This document shows positions 28,401-36,222 of a stretch of 64,000 bases of DNA, piece by piece. The translations under genes and the position numbers were made by a program. Below the pieces are notes generated by a model that made no database searches, was not told where the DNA came from, and was given only the letters and a program-made list of their open reading frames with translations. Every line of letters starts with the position of its first letter. Position 1 is the stretch's first letter. Where the stretch lies: positions 1 to 64,000 of the forward strand of contig JAFWUX010000223.1 of the NCBI GenBank assembly GCA_017523995.1, given 5' to 3'. This stretch comes from Oscillospiraceae bacterium. Its GTDB lineage: Bacteria; Bacillota_A; Clostridia; Oscillospirales; Ruminococcaceae.

Positions 28401-29768
28401 ATCGCCGGATCCGCAGTCCACATAGGAATAGCTGCCTGCGGGCAGGCTGTCGCCGAGATCATGCGCCAGATCCGCCTCAAGATCCTCATAACTTCCGTAG
28501 CCGCTGCAAAGGATCTGCTCGCCGTCAAATTTGAGCACGCCGTATTCCGCTTCATACGAATTATCCGCCGAGGCGACTGCAAGCGCATTGCTGCCCTCGC
28601 AGATGAAATTGTTGATCATTGCATGATCCGGAAACGCGGCGCTGCATTTCATTTTGCTGAGTTCGCCCTCATTGCCCGCCGCAAAGCAGACCGATGCGCC
28701 TGCCTGCACAGCCGCATTGACCGCTCTGGTCAGAGCACCCTGCGCATTCTCCTGTATGGTATTTTTTCCGATGCTCACGCTGATGACATCGGCACGCAGC
28801 TTCACGGCGTCCTCGAACGCTTCGATCATATAATCGCAGAAGATCCTGTCCGAGCGCTTTATGATATTCCATTGCGAATCATAGCCGAAAATATCGTCCA
28901 TGTCCAGACCGCGGTCCACAGCCATGAACACGAGCTGCGCATTCTTTGCGATGCCGGAGATCGTGTTGCCGTCCGCATCGGTAAATTCGTTGCCCGCCGC
29001 GATGCCGGCAACATGCGTGCCGTGATACAGATTCTCGTCGGGATTGACCACGGCGGTCGCATCCGTATCCGAGTAGTCCACCGCATAGGGGATCTTGCTG
29101 CTGATGAACGCGGCATCCGGATCAATGTTGATGTGGAAACCAATCGTGTCCGCGATTTCCGTGATATCGTCTTTGGTCAGCTTGGTGTTTGTACCGTCCG
29201 GCAGCGGCGCGAACATCGGGTGATCCAGATCGAGCTCCGAGTCGATCAGGCAGATGACCGTGCCCTCACCGGTGCAGCCGGTCTCCTCGCTGAATGCGGG
29301 GACGCCGCCGAGCGATTTTGCCGAGAGCATGCACGGTTCCGGCTGGATCGCATCGCAGATCTGCACGCTTTCGACTTCCGGCAGCGCGCTGACCGCGTCC
29401 GCGAGCGACGGCGGCATGATGCAGGAAAAACCGTTCATCAGCGTGGTGAAGCGGCAGCGGAGCTCTGCTTCGGGATACATGCTGCAGATCGCCGCAAAGA
29501 CATCGTCCTGCGCCGAAATGCGGACTTCTGCTTCCGCAAGATTGTCCGGATTTGTCAGATCGGCGGTTCCGGCGCCGTCAAGCGCACCGCCCTGCAGCAG
29601 TACGATCATGGGGACAGGTTCCTCGGGCTGCGCCGATTCGATCCGCTGCACGGGGATCGTCTGCGCTGATTCAGCAGCCGCCCGCAAGCCCGCAATATCC
29701 GGCGATACCGCACAGATCAGGAATGCCGCAGCGAGACTGAATCCTCTGGTCAACTTTTTCAGCTTCAT
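25479..29768 (-). CDS. Second S8 (subtilisin, lactocepin-like) protease with dockerin
   Basis: Start at 29768 (MKLKKLTRGFSLAAAFLICA), 8 nt after AAAGGG. The 1,429-residue product has a signal peptide, a propeptide-like region, and a subtilase domain with Asp in VICLIDSELDLDHPMF, His in YHGTHVAGIAAG and Ser in SGTSMASPYVAG. A PA-like insertion contains YVDCGSGDPEIV, and long Fn3-like/uncharacterised C-terminal domains follow. A C-terminal dockerin (DTDCSGKVDVSDAVLTARM and DCNMNGTLDPDDLTMM) shares its subtype with the neighbouring protease and the protein at the left edge. The two proteases have the same domain order and similar flanking promoters (TTGCAT -35), pointing to tandem duplication. 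The triad is complete; substrate unknown. Confidence 0.93.
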   Translation of the reverse strand: MKLKKLTRGFSLAAAFLICAVSPDIAGLRAAAESAQTIPVQRIESAQPEEPVPMIVLLQGGALDGAGTADLTNPDNLAEAEVRISAQDDVFAAICSMYPEAELRCRFTTLMNGFSCIMPPSLADAVSALPEVESVQICDAIQPEPCMLSAKSLGGVPAFSEETGCTGEGTVICLIDSELDLDHPMFAPLPDGTNTKLTKDDITEIADTIGFHINIDPDAAFISSKIPYAVDYSDTDATAVVNPDENLYHGTHVAGIAAGNEFTDADGNTISGIAKNAQLVFMAVDRGLDMDDIFGYDSQWNIIKRSDRIFCDYMIEAFEDAVKLRADVISVSIGKNTIQENAQGALTRAVNAAVQAGASVCFAAGNEGELSKMKCSAAFPDHAMINNFICEGSNALAVASADNSYEAEYGVLKFDGEQILCSGYGSYEDLEADLAHDLGDSLPAGSYSYVDCGSGDPEIVSQMDLTGKIALLRRGIYRFEEMAEAAKQAGAVGGIIYNTTDDIRIVMISEADLPLALIGRSAGMKMANAADQTVTVTAERRTVRNDSYVSSYTSWGMAPSLELRPDIMGIGGMVESAAYENGTMVASGTSMASPYVAGCIALLQEHLNKTGCELTGNARQKYIRNLLMTSAVPYQENGLYVSPRRQGAGLISMERALQTTVLLTGKEGESKISLRDKLGTSFRFPVTVTNTGTEDVRFSSVRLELTTDTAAYDIYEKMMLLKEQQALQFTADCSGLQEIPAGTEKTVTVSVQLDEQQAAEIRETFPCGFYIEGYLLLEGAENHADISIPVAGFSDDFFDIPLWTNLQSGITVTNGSSHAETYSLAGWQKKTEAVYNEMLDDRERDYLNRKMQNLLQCQKIIEMDQNLLKEAGLDRDTVSEKIFSPFFADFLDDLSCIDRLAPVVVSPNMDGFGDQPSVAVYTPYKLFAEGMTLRDSAGNILPAAQYKYFTEQFEVFGRYTGFSTGNSLTSFPEGDYTAELTLQRESDTDRKQVETIVQPFTIDKTAPDVRTETVTENGRKILKLNVSDKHLDSIVIVGKGQGGIAGDYQPDKKVRFGMLPLFYLKDSLKWSNCSVDADYLETLQGEPYPHYDSSAPLLRMLIEDPSALEWSEQFDFSDVIEAKPDENGRYSLSYDITDFSCYSINVLDRALNLTEIAENTTDPGVNPNKPCPLQPGVYRSLYALYEVTADTIRIVPFADPLHPHSYTYTYEYNWAYSLEPSESMLLTLDPLSAEDEKLSGTLDETADGGVHMRGIFATFLGVSGLNEETLYPTDLRSADGYVMTSPDEADMLFVQPYFAEFTGIRLPISATRKIQQDAVVLYENTYYSPDGELIGTYSLTFDLKTGIAKLPDGTTRNFIAESGFIRGDTDCSGKVDVSDAVLTARMLVEDKAAKVTENGLRNSDCNMNGTLDPDDLTMMMLFIARQIVF

Positions 29769-29885
29769 AATTTCAACCCTTTCTGTATTCTGTTTTCCCC
29801 CTTTGCAAATCAGCTGACGCGGCATGCATGCCGTCCTGACCGGTCATGCGGTGCCGCAAGATGAACCCGATTTCTCTTTATTGTC

Positions 29886-29915
29886 ATTATAACATTTGCT
29901 TTCCGGAAAATGCAA
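29886..29915 (-). promoter_or_regulatory. Promoter of the second S8 protease gene
   Basis: Minus strand TTGCAT (29915-29910), 18 nt, TATAAT (29891-29886), about 110 nt before ATG 29768. Confidence 0.8.
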
Positions 29916-29971
29916 CGGCACATTCCACAAAGAATCCGCCGCAGAACTGTGAAACTGCGATAAAGCGGCGG

Positions 29972-30003
29972 TATAAAGTGGTGTCTCCGACGGATTTTGA
30001 ATG
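29972..30003. repeat. Short dispersed motif shared with 25122-25150
   Basis: TATAAAGTG followed by GTCTCCGACGGATTT, as at 25122-25144 but with two extra bases. It lies between the divergent promoters of the S8 protease and the CHAP-like gene; nothing else is seen in that 424 bp gap apart from promoters and leaders. Confidence 0.6.
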
Positions 30004-30081
30004 GGTTTTCAGCCAAAACTTGACCAAGCCATTGACATTTTCTGCCGGGAAAGTCCGCACATCCGGCTTTCGAAGAAAACC

Positions 30082-30110
30082 TTGCAATTCGATATTACTT
30101 GTGGTATAAT
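30082..30110 (+). promoter_or_regulatory. Promoter of the CHAP-like/ricin/dockerin gene
   Basis: TTGCAA (30082-30087), 17 nt, TATAAT (30105-30110), about 75 nt before ATG 30193. Confidence 0.82.
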
Positions 30111-30192
30111 AAACATTCGGAGCAGACAGTTATTCAGATAATTGCAGTGTCTGACCGAATCATAAAACAGTGGATTCAGAACGGAGAATGAT

Positions 30193-32043
30193 ATGAGAAA
30201 AAGGATTACAGCCGCGATACTTTCAGCGGCTTTGCTGTGCGGATTTATGCCGGCTCTGAAGGGAAATACTGCGGAAATCATTGTTAATGAAGACGATACC
30301 CTGCTTTCGTTTGACGATCTGCGCGAGATGTTTCCCGCAGACCGGTACTGGAATCATATGGGAATGGATACAAACGATCCCAAATGTACGACAGATATTC
30401 CCTGCGACCACAGCACATACGGTGAAAAATACTGCAACAAATCCTATCAATATGACTCGCAGTGCTACGGCTATGCGCAGGAGCTCGGTCTTTTGATGTA
30501 CGGGACACGCTTTCGATATTGGGAATGTGATAATAACACGGACAACCTGAAAGCCGGTGATGTGATTACGTATGGCTATGTCGGTCAGTTTGGCGGACAT
30601 ACGGTCATGGTAACAGATGTGAAAGACGATATCGTATACTATACAGACTGCAACACCGGCGGAACCTGCAGAATCAGCTGGAACGGCAGAAGATCAAAAT
30701 CATTCTTTTCAAGTCAGTTTATTGAAGAACCAGGTTTGGTTGCAATCAACGGCGTGTATCACGCACCCTATAAAGCACCGGAACACTTTATTGAGACCGG
30801 CTGTATTATGACAGAGGAAGAAGCGGCAGGTCAGACACTTCCGGACGGCGATTATCAGATCGTCAGCTCCCTCAAACGCAATTTCTTCCTGAATCATGCA
30901 GACATCACAGTGCAGGAACAGAATACGAATGTTCAGATGAAACTGTTTCCTTATACAGAAACACCCGGAGAACATGACATCTGGGAACTTGCTTATCAGG
31001 ACAACGGCTTTTATACATTGCGCGAAAAGGGGAGCGGACAGTATCTGAGCGTCAGCAATGACAGTACCGAATCCAGAACAAATATCGTGCTTTGTGAACA
31101 GGATGAATCCGATACACAGCTCTGGTCAGTTTTGCTGACGGAAAACGGCTATGAGATCCGATCGAAATGTGGCGCGTGGTATCTGAATGTCGAAAGCATC
31201 AAGGCTGAGGACGGCAGAAATGTGCAGGCATGGATTAACGGCGGCGAGATACAGGCGTGGGGCTTCATTCCGGAAAAAGATCCGGATGTAAAGCAGATAC
31301 CGGAAGGCAGATATTATCTTCGCTCAGTGTCTGATCCGGATTACTATATGCATATCACAGGACTGGATGCACAGCAGGTCATCGTCTGGAAATGTGCAGC
31401 AGTGCTGTCAAATGAGCAGAAGGATGCATTTGCGCTGCCGCGTTTTCAGTATGATGCGATGCAAAACGGAATTGCGCTGCCGTTTCAGGACATGCTGCTT
31501 TACATGGATCTGAATACAGAATTTGCAACGATGGACCATCTGAGAGAGGGATGCAGCATAAAAGTTGATGCGGCAGATCAGGACACAACACGGCAAAGCC
31601 TTTGCTGGGATTTCAGACCGGCTGGAGACGGCAGCTATTATATTGTGTCAGAAGCGGGCGGCTATTGTCTGACGGCTGATCCAGATGCAGTTGACGAAAC
31701 GGATCCGGAAGCTGAGACGGATCCGGATGCGGATTATGATCCTTACCATGTGATAACCAATCTGCAGCTGAAGCATTTTACCGGCGCGGACAATCAGAAA
31801 TGGGTTCTGGAGCGCATGATAATGCCCGGCGAACAGATCGAGGGCGATGTAAATGCAGACGGTGTGTGCGACCTGTCGGATTCAGAGGCATTGCAAAGCT
31901 GGCTGCTTGCAAAACCGGATGCCGCATTGGCAGACTGGAATGCTGGTGACCTGAACAATGATTCCGGATTGACTGCAGCGGATCTTTCTTTACTCCGGCG
32001 GATCATTCTCAGAAATAATCCTTTGCAGCGCGATCCGTCATAA
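30193..32043 (+). CDS. CHAP-like cysteine peptidase/amidase with ricin-type trefoils and dockerin
   Basis: 616 residues, ATG at 30193 after CGGAGA. After a signal peptide, residues 80-170 resemble a CHAP/NlpC-type papain-like fold: C91 (DSQCYGYAQ), H136 (GGHTVMVTDV) and a following polar YYTDCN segment. Such folds usually cleave peptidoglycan peptides or amide bonds. Residues about 210-330 and 345-510 show ricin B-type beta-trefoil repeats (GFYTLREKGSGQYLSV, DTQLWSVLLTENGYEI, NQKWVLE), expected to bind carbohydrate. The C-terminal dockerin (DVNADGVCDLSDSEALQSWL and DLNNDSGLTAADLSLL) belongs to a KPDAAL-containing subtype shared with the protein at 43132. The combination suggests a lectin-targeted cell-wall or glycoprotein hydrolase; the CHAP assignment is moderate. 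Confidence 0.82.
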   Translation: MRKRITAAILSAALLCGFMPALKGNTAEIIVNEDDTLLSFDDLREMFPADRYWNHMGMDTNDPKCTTDIPCDHSTYGEKYCNKSYQYDSQCYGYAQELGLLMYGTRFRYWECDNNTDNLKAGDVITYGYVGQFGGHTVMVTDVKDDIVYYTDCNTGGTCRISWNGRRSKSFFSSQFIEEPGLVAINGVYHAPYKAPEHFIETGCIMTEEEAAGQTLPDGDYQIVSSLKRNFFLNHADITVQEQNTNVQMKLFPYTETPGEHDIWELAYQDNGFYTLREKGSGQYLSVSNDSTESRTNIVLCEQDESDTQLWSVLLTENGYEIRSKCGAWYLNVESIKAEDGRNVQAWINGGEIQAWGFIPEKDPDVKQIPEGRYYLRSVSDPDYYMHITGLDAQQVIVWKCAAVLSNEQKDAFALPRFQYDAMQNGIALPFQDMLLYMDLNTEFATMDHLREGCSIKVDAADQDTTRQSLCWDFRPAGDGSYYIVSEAGGYCLTADPDAVDETDPEAETDPDADYDPYHVITNLQLKHFTGADNQKWVLERMIMPGEQIEGDVNADGVCDLSDSEALQSWLLAKPDAALADWNAGDLNNDSGLTAADLSLLRRIILRNNPLQRDPS

Positions 32044-32169
32044 CCGGCAGATTCGGCTCTGACGTTTTGAAATATCTGAAAATGCGGCGGAAACCGTTTG
32101 CGTTTTCACCCACAGCCTGTCGAAAAAAGTCTGATGAAAGACAGGGTTCTTCGCAATTAAATCAAGAAA

Positions 32170-32190
32170 ACCACCGGCACAGCCGGCGGT
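32170..32190 (-). terminator. Intrinsic terminator of the AAA/DUF4143 gene
   Basis: On the minus strand ACCGCCGGC and GCCGGTGGT pair across TGT and run into TTTTCTT, about 85 nt after the stop at 32274. Confidence 0.75.
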
Positions 32191-32203
32191 CCATCCTGTT
32201 ACC

Positions 32204-32235
32204 AAGCCCCTCTGACGACTTTGCCAGAGGGGCTT
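32204..32235. other. Perfect 11 bp intergenic hairpin
   Basis: AAGCCCCTCTG and CAGAGGGGCTT with a 10 nt loop, between the convergent genes ending at 32043 and 32274. No T run on the plus strand. It may assist 3'-end formation of the plus gene. Confidence 0.55.
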
Positions 32236-32273
32236 GTGCTGAAAGCTCATTCAAAATCCATTGTTGACACCTC

Positions 32274-33569
32274 TTACAGCAGCAGTTCCCGCGTCCGGCA
32301 GGCGAGGTACAGCGGCAGATTGGTCAGCAGACCGTCTTTGCGGTATTCGCGCTTAGAGAACCGCAGCGCATGTGCCGGCTGCTGTTCTGCGACATAGCGC
32401 TTGAACGACGGCGCCGACTTATCCGAACCGGCTTTGACCTCGATCGGAATGATCCCGCCGGCATACTGCGCAAGAAAATCGAGTTCGCTGTGCTGCGCGG
32501 CGTAATACCGAAGCGGAACTTCAAACTGTCCGGCGAGCTGCTGCAAAACATAATTCTCGGTGAGCTGCCCCTTGAACTGGTAATCGCTTTTCAGCAAGAT
32601 CGCACTATTTTCGATGCCGGCGAGGTGCTTGAGCAGACCGGTATCGAACAGGAACAGCTTAAACTGATCCAGCTTTTCAAAAGCGGAAAGCGGGTGCTCG
32701 ATCTTCGCAACATTGTACACACGATTCAGCATGCCCGCCGAAACAAGCCATTCGATCGCTTCCTCAAAATCTCTGGCTCTGCCGCCTTCCCGCACCGCAC
32801 CGTACATGAATTTCTCGTTTGATTTCGCAAGCTGCGAGACAATACTGCGGAATACCATCAGGATGCGCCCGCTGTTGACCTTGCCGTTGTGCTTGGAAAA
32901 ATCGTGCTCGTACAGCTCGATCAATTCCTGCTGGATCGTCGAAACGCGCGCAGGATCTTTGTATTTGAGCCACGACGCGACGCATTCCGGCATGCCGCCG
33001 ATGATAAAATACCGGTCGCAGGCTTCCGTCAGGCGATTGTGAAAGATCTGCTCGATCTGTGCGCCGCTGCGGATGCTGCAATAATAATCGTACAGCGCCG
33101 GATCCTCTGCCGCAAGATACTCCGAAAAATTCATCGGATAGATGTGCATGACATTGACCATACCGACCGGATAGGACTTCGGCTGTGCAAGCAGCGTACC
33201 GAGCAGGCTGCCCGCCGCAATAATGTGATAATCAGGTGCTTTTTCGCGGAAATATTTGAGGCTGTTCAGCGCTTCCGGACATTCCTGCACCTCATCGAAA
33301 ATGATGAGCGTTTTCTCCGGCAGGATCTTCTGTTCCGCGATCAGCGAGAGCAGTTCAAGGATCCGCACTGGATTTTTGTTCGCCTGAAATACCGAATGCA
33401 GCGCCGGATCCTCGTCGAAATTGAAGTAGACGCTGTTTTCGTAGGCGGCTGCACCGAACTCCTTCATCAGCCATGTTTTGCCGACCTGCCGCGCACCTTT
33501 CAGGATCAGCGGCTTGCGCTCCGGATCGTTTTTCCATTGCAGCATCTTCTGCAAAACCTCACGTTTCAT
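32274..33569 (-). CDS. AAA-family ATPase with C-terminal DUF4143
   Basis: Start at 33569 (MKREVLQKMLQWKNDPERK), after AAAGGAG with an 11 nt spacer; 431 residues. Walker A is GARQVGKTW (about residue 26-34), Walker B is TLIIFDEVQE, and the C-terminal DUF4143 region carries SELDFLAQYAGGIIPIEVKAG, a PD-(D/E)xK nuclease-like core seen in this family. Cytosolic, no signal peptide. These ATPases are common and numerous in gut Firmicutes and Bacteroidota genomes; their physiological role is unknown. It is the only cytosolic housekeeping-like gene in the left two thirds and is not obviously linked to the dockerin genes. Own promoter and terminator. Confidence 0.9.
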   Translation of the reverse strand: MKREVLQKMLQWKNDPERKPLILKGARQVGKTWLMKEFGAAAYENSVYFNFDEDPALHSVFQANKNPVRILELLSLIAEQKILPEKTLIIFDEVQECPEALNSLKYFREKAPDYHIIAAGSLLGTLLAQPKSYPVGMVNVMHIYPMNFSEYLAAEDPALYDYYCSIRSGAQIEQIFHNRLTEACDRYFIIGGMPECVASWLKYKDPARVSTIQQELIELYEHDFSKHNGKVNSGRILMVFRSIVSQLAKSNEKFMYGAVREGGRARDFEEAIEWLVSAGMLNRVYNVAKIEHPLSAFEKLDQFKLFLFDTGLLKHLAGIENSAILLKSDYQFKGQLTENYVLQQLAGQFEVPLRYYAAQHSELDFLAQYAGGIIPIEVKAGSDKSAPSFKRYVAEQQPAHALRFSKREYRKDGLLTNLPLYLACRTRELLL

Positions 33570-33606
33570 GTGTGATCCAGCTCCTTTCATGCTTGTGTCC
33601 AGCATT

Positions 33607-33635
33607 AGTATAACACATTTTTGCAGAAAAATCAA
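33607..33635 (-). promoter_or_regulatory. Promoter of the AAA/DUF4143 gene
   Basis: Minus strand TTGATT (33635-33630), 17 nt, TATACT (33612-33607), about 40 nt before ATG 33569. Confidence 0.75.
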
Positions 33636-33701
33636 TCCGATTTCACACATTTTTGAAGATTTTTCAGATGCAGAAAGCCACATTTTTTCGATAATGCGCA
33701 A

Positions 33702-33733
33702 AACAGCAGACAGCCCGAAGACTGCCTGCTGTT
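33702..33733 (-). terminator. Terminator of the second LRR/transglutaminase gene
   Basis: CAGCAG-A-CAG pairs with CTG-C-CTGCTG; T runs exist on both sides (TTTTTT on plus, TTTT on minus). It lies about 26 nt after the minus-strand stop at 33760. Confidence 0.8.
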
Positions 33734-33759
33734 TTTTGTATAAAGATACGGTTTCGGGG

Positions 33760-35208
33760 TTATCCCCAGACGCCGTGATGCTCCTGATGCATGATCGAGA
33801 GTGCTTCCGGCATATGGTTGTTCAGATCGCCGTCATAGCCGAAGTATCTGCCGCAGAGCATGGAATATGCAAGATAATCTTCCCAGTAGTCTGCGCCCAT
33901 CGCCGTGCCGTCCATGTCGAAATCATTGTCGAGCATGCCGTCCGCATTGGCATCGGTCAGGGACACAGTGCACTGTGCGATCAGGCTTTCGATGTTTGAC
34001 GGCGCCGAGCCGAGCAGCGGGTGATGATCGAATCCGTAGTCGCTCAGCCCCGGATTGTTGTAATTGCCGTTGTGCGCTGTTTTCATATCCGCGTGGCTCT
34101 TGAGGAAGTGCGTATACCGCGTCGAATACGGATTGCCGAACGTGTTGTCCGGCACAACAACGCCGTTCACCGTCATGATCGGATCGTCATGCGTGACGTC
34201 GATCTGATAGTACTGACCGTCGATCTTGGCAAGATTCCACGAATGCGAGGATGTGCTGAGCCGATAGCATTCGATGCCGGCTTGCGCAAGCAGCATATTG
34301 TATGCCTTTGTGTAGCCGTCGCAGACCGCCTCTCCGATGCCGCTGCCGCGCACATTCAGCGCATAGCTGAAGAAGACTGCGGACGATACGGCGTTTTCCA
34401 TATCGCTAACGCGCTCGCTGCCGTTCTGATCCTCGTATGCAACGTGCCGGATCAGCCAGTCATGCAGCTGCCGCGCTTTCAGCTTGTCCGTCATCCACGC
34501 ATCTGTCTCGGTATCCACGATATACGCGCAGTAATCCGAGCAGAAATCCACGACAAATTTGACGTCCGTGCTGCGGCTGAAATGATTGCGGACCGCAGTT
34601 TCGACTGCGGAATTGAGCACAGGGCGGTTATTTGCGTCTTTTGTGTACGGCGTGACGCCGTTGACCTGCGTGAGATTCGGGCACTCCATGAATGCGATCT
34701 GGTTCCGCTTTGTTCTGGAGCTGTCTGATACCTGTACGCTGGTCAGCGAGGGGCAGTTCCAGAAGGACGCAAAATTCAGCTCCGCAGCACCGGCGATCGT
34801 CACCGCTTGCAGATCCTCGCAGTCTGAAAAGGCGTATTGATCGACCGTTGTCACGCTGCCCGGCAGGGTAATGCTTGTCAGATCAGAACCGTAGAATGCG
34901 TATTTTCCGATTTTCTGCAATGTATTCGGCATGGAGACCGAGACCACATGCTTGAACAAAAATGCATCCTCCGCGATTTCCCTGACCTTGCAGCCGGAGA
35001 GCGTTGCGGGGATCGTCACGGCAGAGGCGGAGCCGGTGTATCCGGTGATGATCGCCTTGTCTGCGGATGTGTCGTAGGAATACCGGATGCCGCCGGATGT
35101 GGTGCCTGTTCCGGTCGCGGCTTCTGCGGTGATGCCGGCAGAGAATGCGGCGGAGGAGATGCAGAGGATCGCTGCGGTGATGCCTGCGAAATGTTTGATG
35201 TGTTTCAT
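33760..35208 (-). CDS. LRR_5 / transglutaminase-like secreted protein (paralogue of 18064)
   Basis: Start at 35208 (MKHIKHFAGITAAILCISSA), 8 nt after AAGGAG; the frame extends 350 nt upstream without coding character. The 482-residue product has a signal peptide (1-31), BspA-type LRRs (about 60-185), and a transglutaminase-like domain with C296 (EAVCDGYTKAY), H322 (TSSHSWNLAK) and D337 (YYQIDVTHDD). The C-terminal EF-hand/dockerin-like segment is DANADGMLDNDFDMDGTAMG. The KARQLHDWLIRH element before the catalytic domain is shared with its paralogue at 18064. Members of this superfamily cleave or cross-link peptides; the activity here cannot be fixed from sequence. Confidence 0.88.
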   Translation of the reverse strand: MKHIKHFAGITAAILCISSAAFSAGITAEAATGTGTTSGGIRYSYDTSADKAIITGYTGSASAVTIPATLSGCKVREIAEDAFLFKHVVSVSMPNTLQKIGKYAFYGSDLTSITLPGSVTTVDQYAFSDCEDLQAVTIAGAAELNFASFWNCPSLTSVQVSDSSRTKRNQIAFMECPNLTQVNGVTPYTKDANNRPVLNSAVETAVRNHFSRSTDVKFVVDFCSDYCAYIVDTETDAWMTDKLKARQLHDWLIRHVAYEDQNGSERVSDMENAVSSAVFFSYALNVRGSGIGEAVCDGYTKAYNMLLAQAGIECYRLSTSSHSWNLAKIDGQYYQIDVTHDDPIMTVNGVVVPDNTFGNPYSTRYTHFLKSHADMKTAHNGNYNNPGLSDYGFDHHPLLGSAPSNIESLIAQCTVSLTDANADGMLDNDFDMDGTAMGADYWEDYLAYSMLCGRYFGYDGDLNNHMPEALSIMHQEHHGVWG

Positions 35209-35275
35209 TTGAAATTCTCCTTGAAAAAGTAGTGTGTTTGTGATCGGGCAGCCTTTTGCGCAGAAGGACAGCGCC

Positions 35276-35325
35276 GAAAACGTGGTGCATTGCGGCAGAC
35301 TGCATGCACGCCTGCCTGCGTTTTC
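35276..35325 (-). other. Nested inverted repeats in the 160 nt leader of the LRR/transglutaminase gene
   Basis: Outer arms GAAAACG/CGTTTTC enclose inner arms GTGCAT/ATGCAC. The leader runs from a predicted start near 35368 to ATG 35208. No known riboswitch class is recognised. Confidence 0.4.
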
Positions 35326-35374
35326 TCTGTTTCTATAACGATATTGCGAATATGTATTATTCCCCCTTTCCTTT

Positions 35375-35403
35375 AGTATACTTGATTTCGGACGGCTTGT
35401 CAA
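35375..35403 (-). promoter_or_regulatory. Strong sigma-A-type promoter of the LRR/transglutaminase gene
   Basis: Minus strand TTGACA (35403-35398), 17 nt, TATACT (35380-35375). Confidence 0.82.
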
Positions 35404-35537
35404 GATGTTTCCACAAGAAAAATGCATATTTTTGCGGCAAAATAGAACGAAAACCATACAACTTTGCCGTTCTGTATGAAACAGCTCTTTCATTTCATGC
35501 CTGTTTGCGTTGTGCGTGACTTGGGCACACCTTTTCA

Positions 35538-35631
35538 AATCATCGCGCAGCGATACCACTATTTTTCACGATTCGTTCTTCACTTTTCACCATTCACTTT
35601 TTTGCTTGGAGCAGTAACCTTTGAGAAGCCG
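35538..35631. repeat. Dispersed intergenic repeat, copy B, with heptamer array
   Basis: AATCATCGCGCAGCGATACC at 35538-35557, six 7-mers at 35563-35604 (TTTTCAC/GATTCGT/TCTTCAC/TTTTCAC/CATTCAC/TTTTTTG), then AGCAGTAACCTTTGAGAAGC and a GCCGC/GCGGC hairpin. Same order as copy A. The interval 35632-35924 has further short hairpins (CGCCCG/CGGGCG, CCAGAGGC/GCCTCTGG, GAACTTTT/AAAAGTTC) and no gene. Confidence 0.82.
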
Positions 35632-35924
35632 CGTCTAGCGGCGTGAGCCGTCGAAACAGGGAGTCATAAAAAAGAGGAATCCGCTTCGCGGATGCTATTT
35701 AGAATGGGAAAAGCTGCCCCTTTCAGAAAGGTGGGCTTTTCCCAAGCCCTTTTCTTCCCGAAATTGAACGCTGGGGAGTTTCGCCCGTTGCGACGGGCGA
35801 CCAGAGGCTCTGCCTCTGGACTCCGCGAACTTTTGGAAAAGTTCGATCAAAACTCTAATCCTGTGCACGCCGGATGCGTTTGTGGGGACGGAGCGTGTGC
35901 TCTACTTCGTCTGCGGGGCACAAT

Positions 35925-36093
35925 GCTGGGAGCAGTTACGAATGAGAAGCCGCGTCTAGCGGCGTGTACCGCGAAAAATGGGAGAGCCACGCCGCCGGCT
36001 CCCGGAGGGGAATGCCAGCGGGGGCTCCCCGCCCGGAGGGGAATGTCAGCGGGGGCTCCCCGCCCGGAGGGATATGCCCGCGGGGACTCCCCG
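35925..36093. repeat. Dispersed intergenic repeat, copy C, ending in three 31 bp tandem units
   Basis: It shares GGGAGCAGT.AC..., GAGAAGCCGC...GCGGCGTGTAC and GGGAGAGCCACGC with copy A. The terminal GC-rich unit (CCCGGAGGGG...CTCCCCG) is present three times at 36001-36031, 36032-36062 and 36063-36093, against once in copy A. Confidence 0.85.
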
Positions 36094-36109
36094 CCCGTCG
36101 AAAATGCAC

Positions 36110-36138
36110 TTGCAATTTGCAGCATGATGTGATATAAT
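36110..36138 (+). promoter_or_regulatory. Promoter of the giant DUF285 gene
   Basis: TTGCAA (36110-36115), 17 nt, TATAAT (36133-36138), about 78 nt before ATG 36223 and 17 bp beyond the last 31 bp repeat. Confidence 0.82.
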
Positions 36139-36222
36139 AAAAAGGTATACTTTTCCATTGCGTGCTGACAGCATAACAGTCATGAGGCACAATTTTTTGA
36201 CATAGGCATAAGGAGGAAATGC

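Noticed and set aside
27951..29669. Long plus-strand open frame opposite the second S8 protease
   Set aside because: Same shadow pattern as above.
33570..33701. Upstream extension of the AAA/DUF4143 gene to an ATG at 33701
   Set aside because: The extension crosses the predicted promoter; the start at 33569 has an AAAGGAG site and aligns with the family N-terminus.
35692..36132. Open frames in both directions through the 35.7-36.1 kb repeats
   Set aside because: Repeat-derived, Gly/Pro/Arg-rich products, no start signals.
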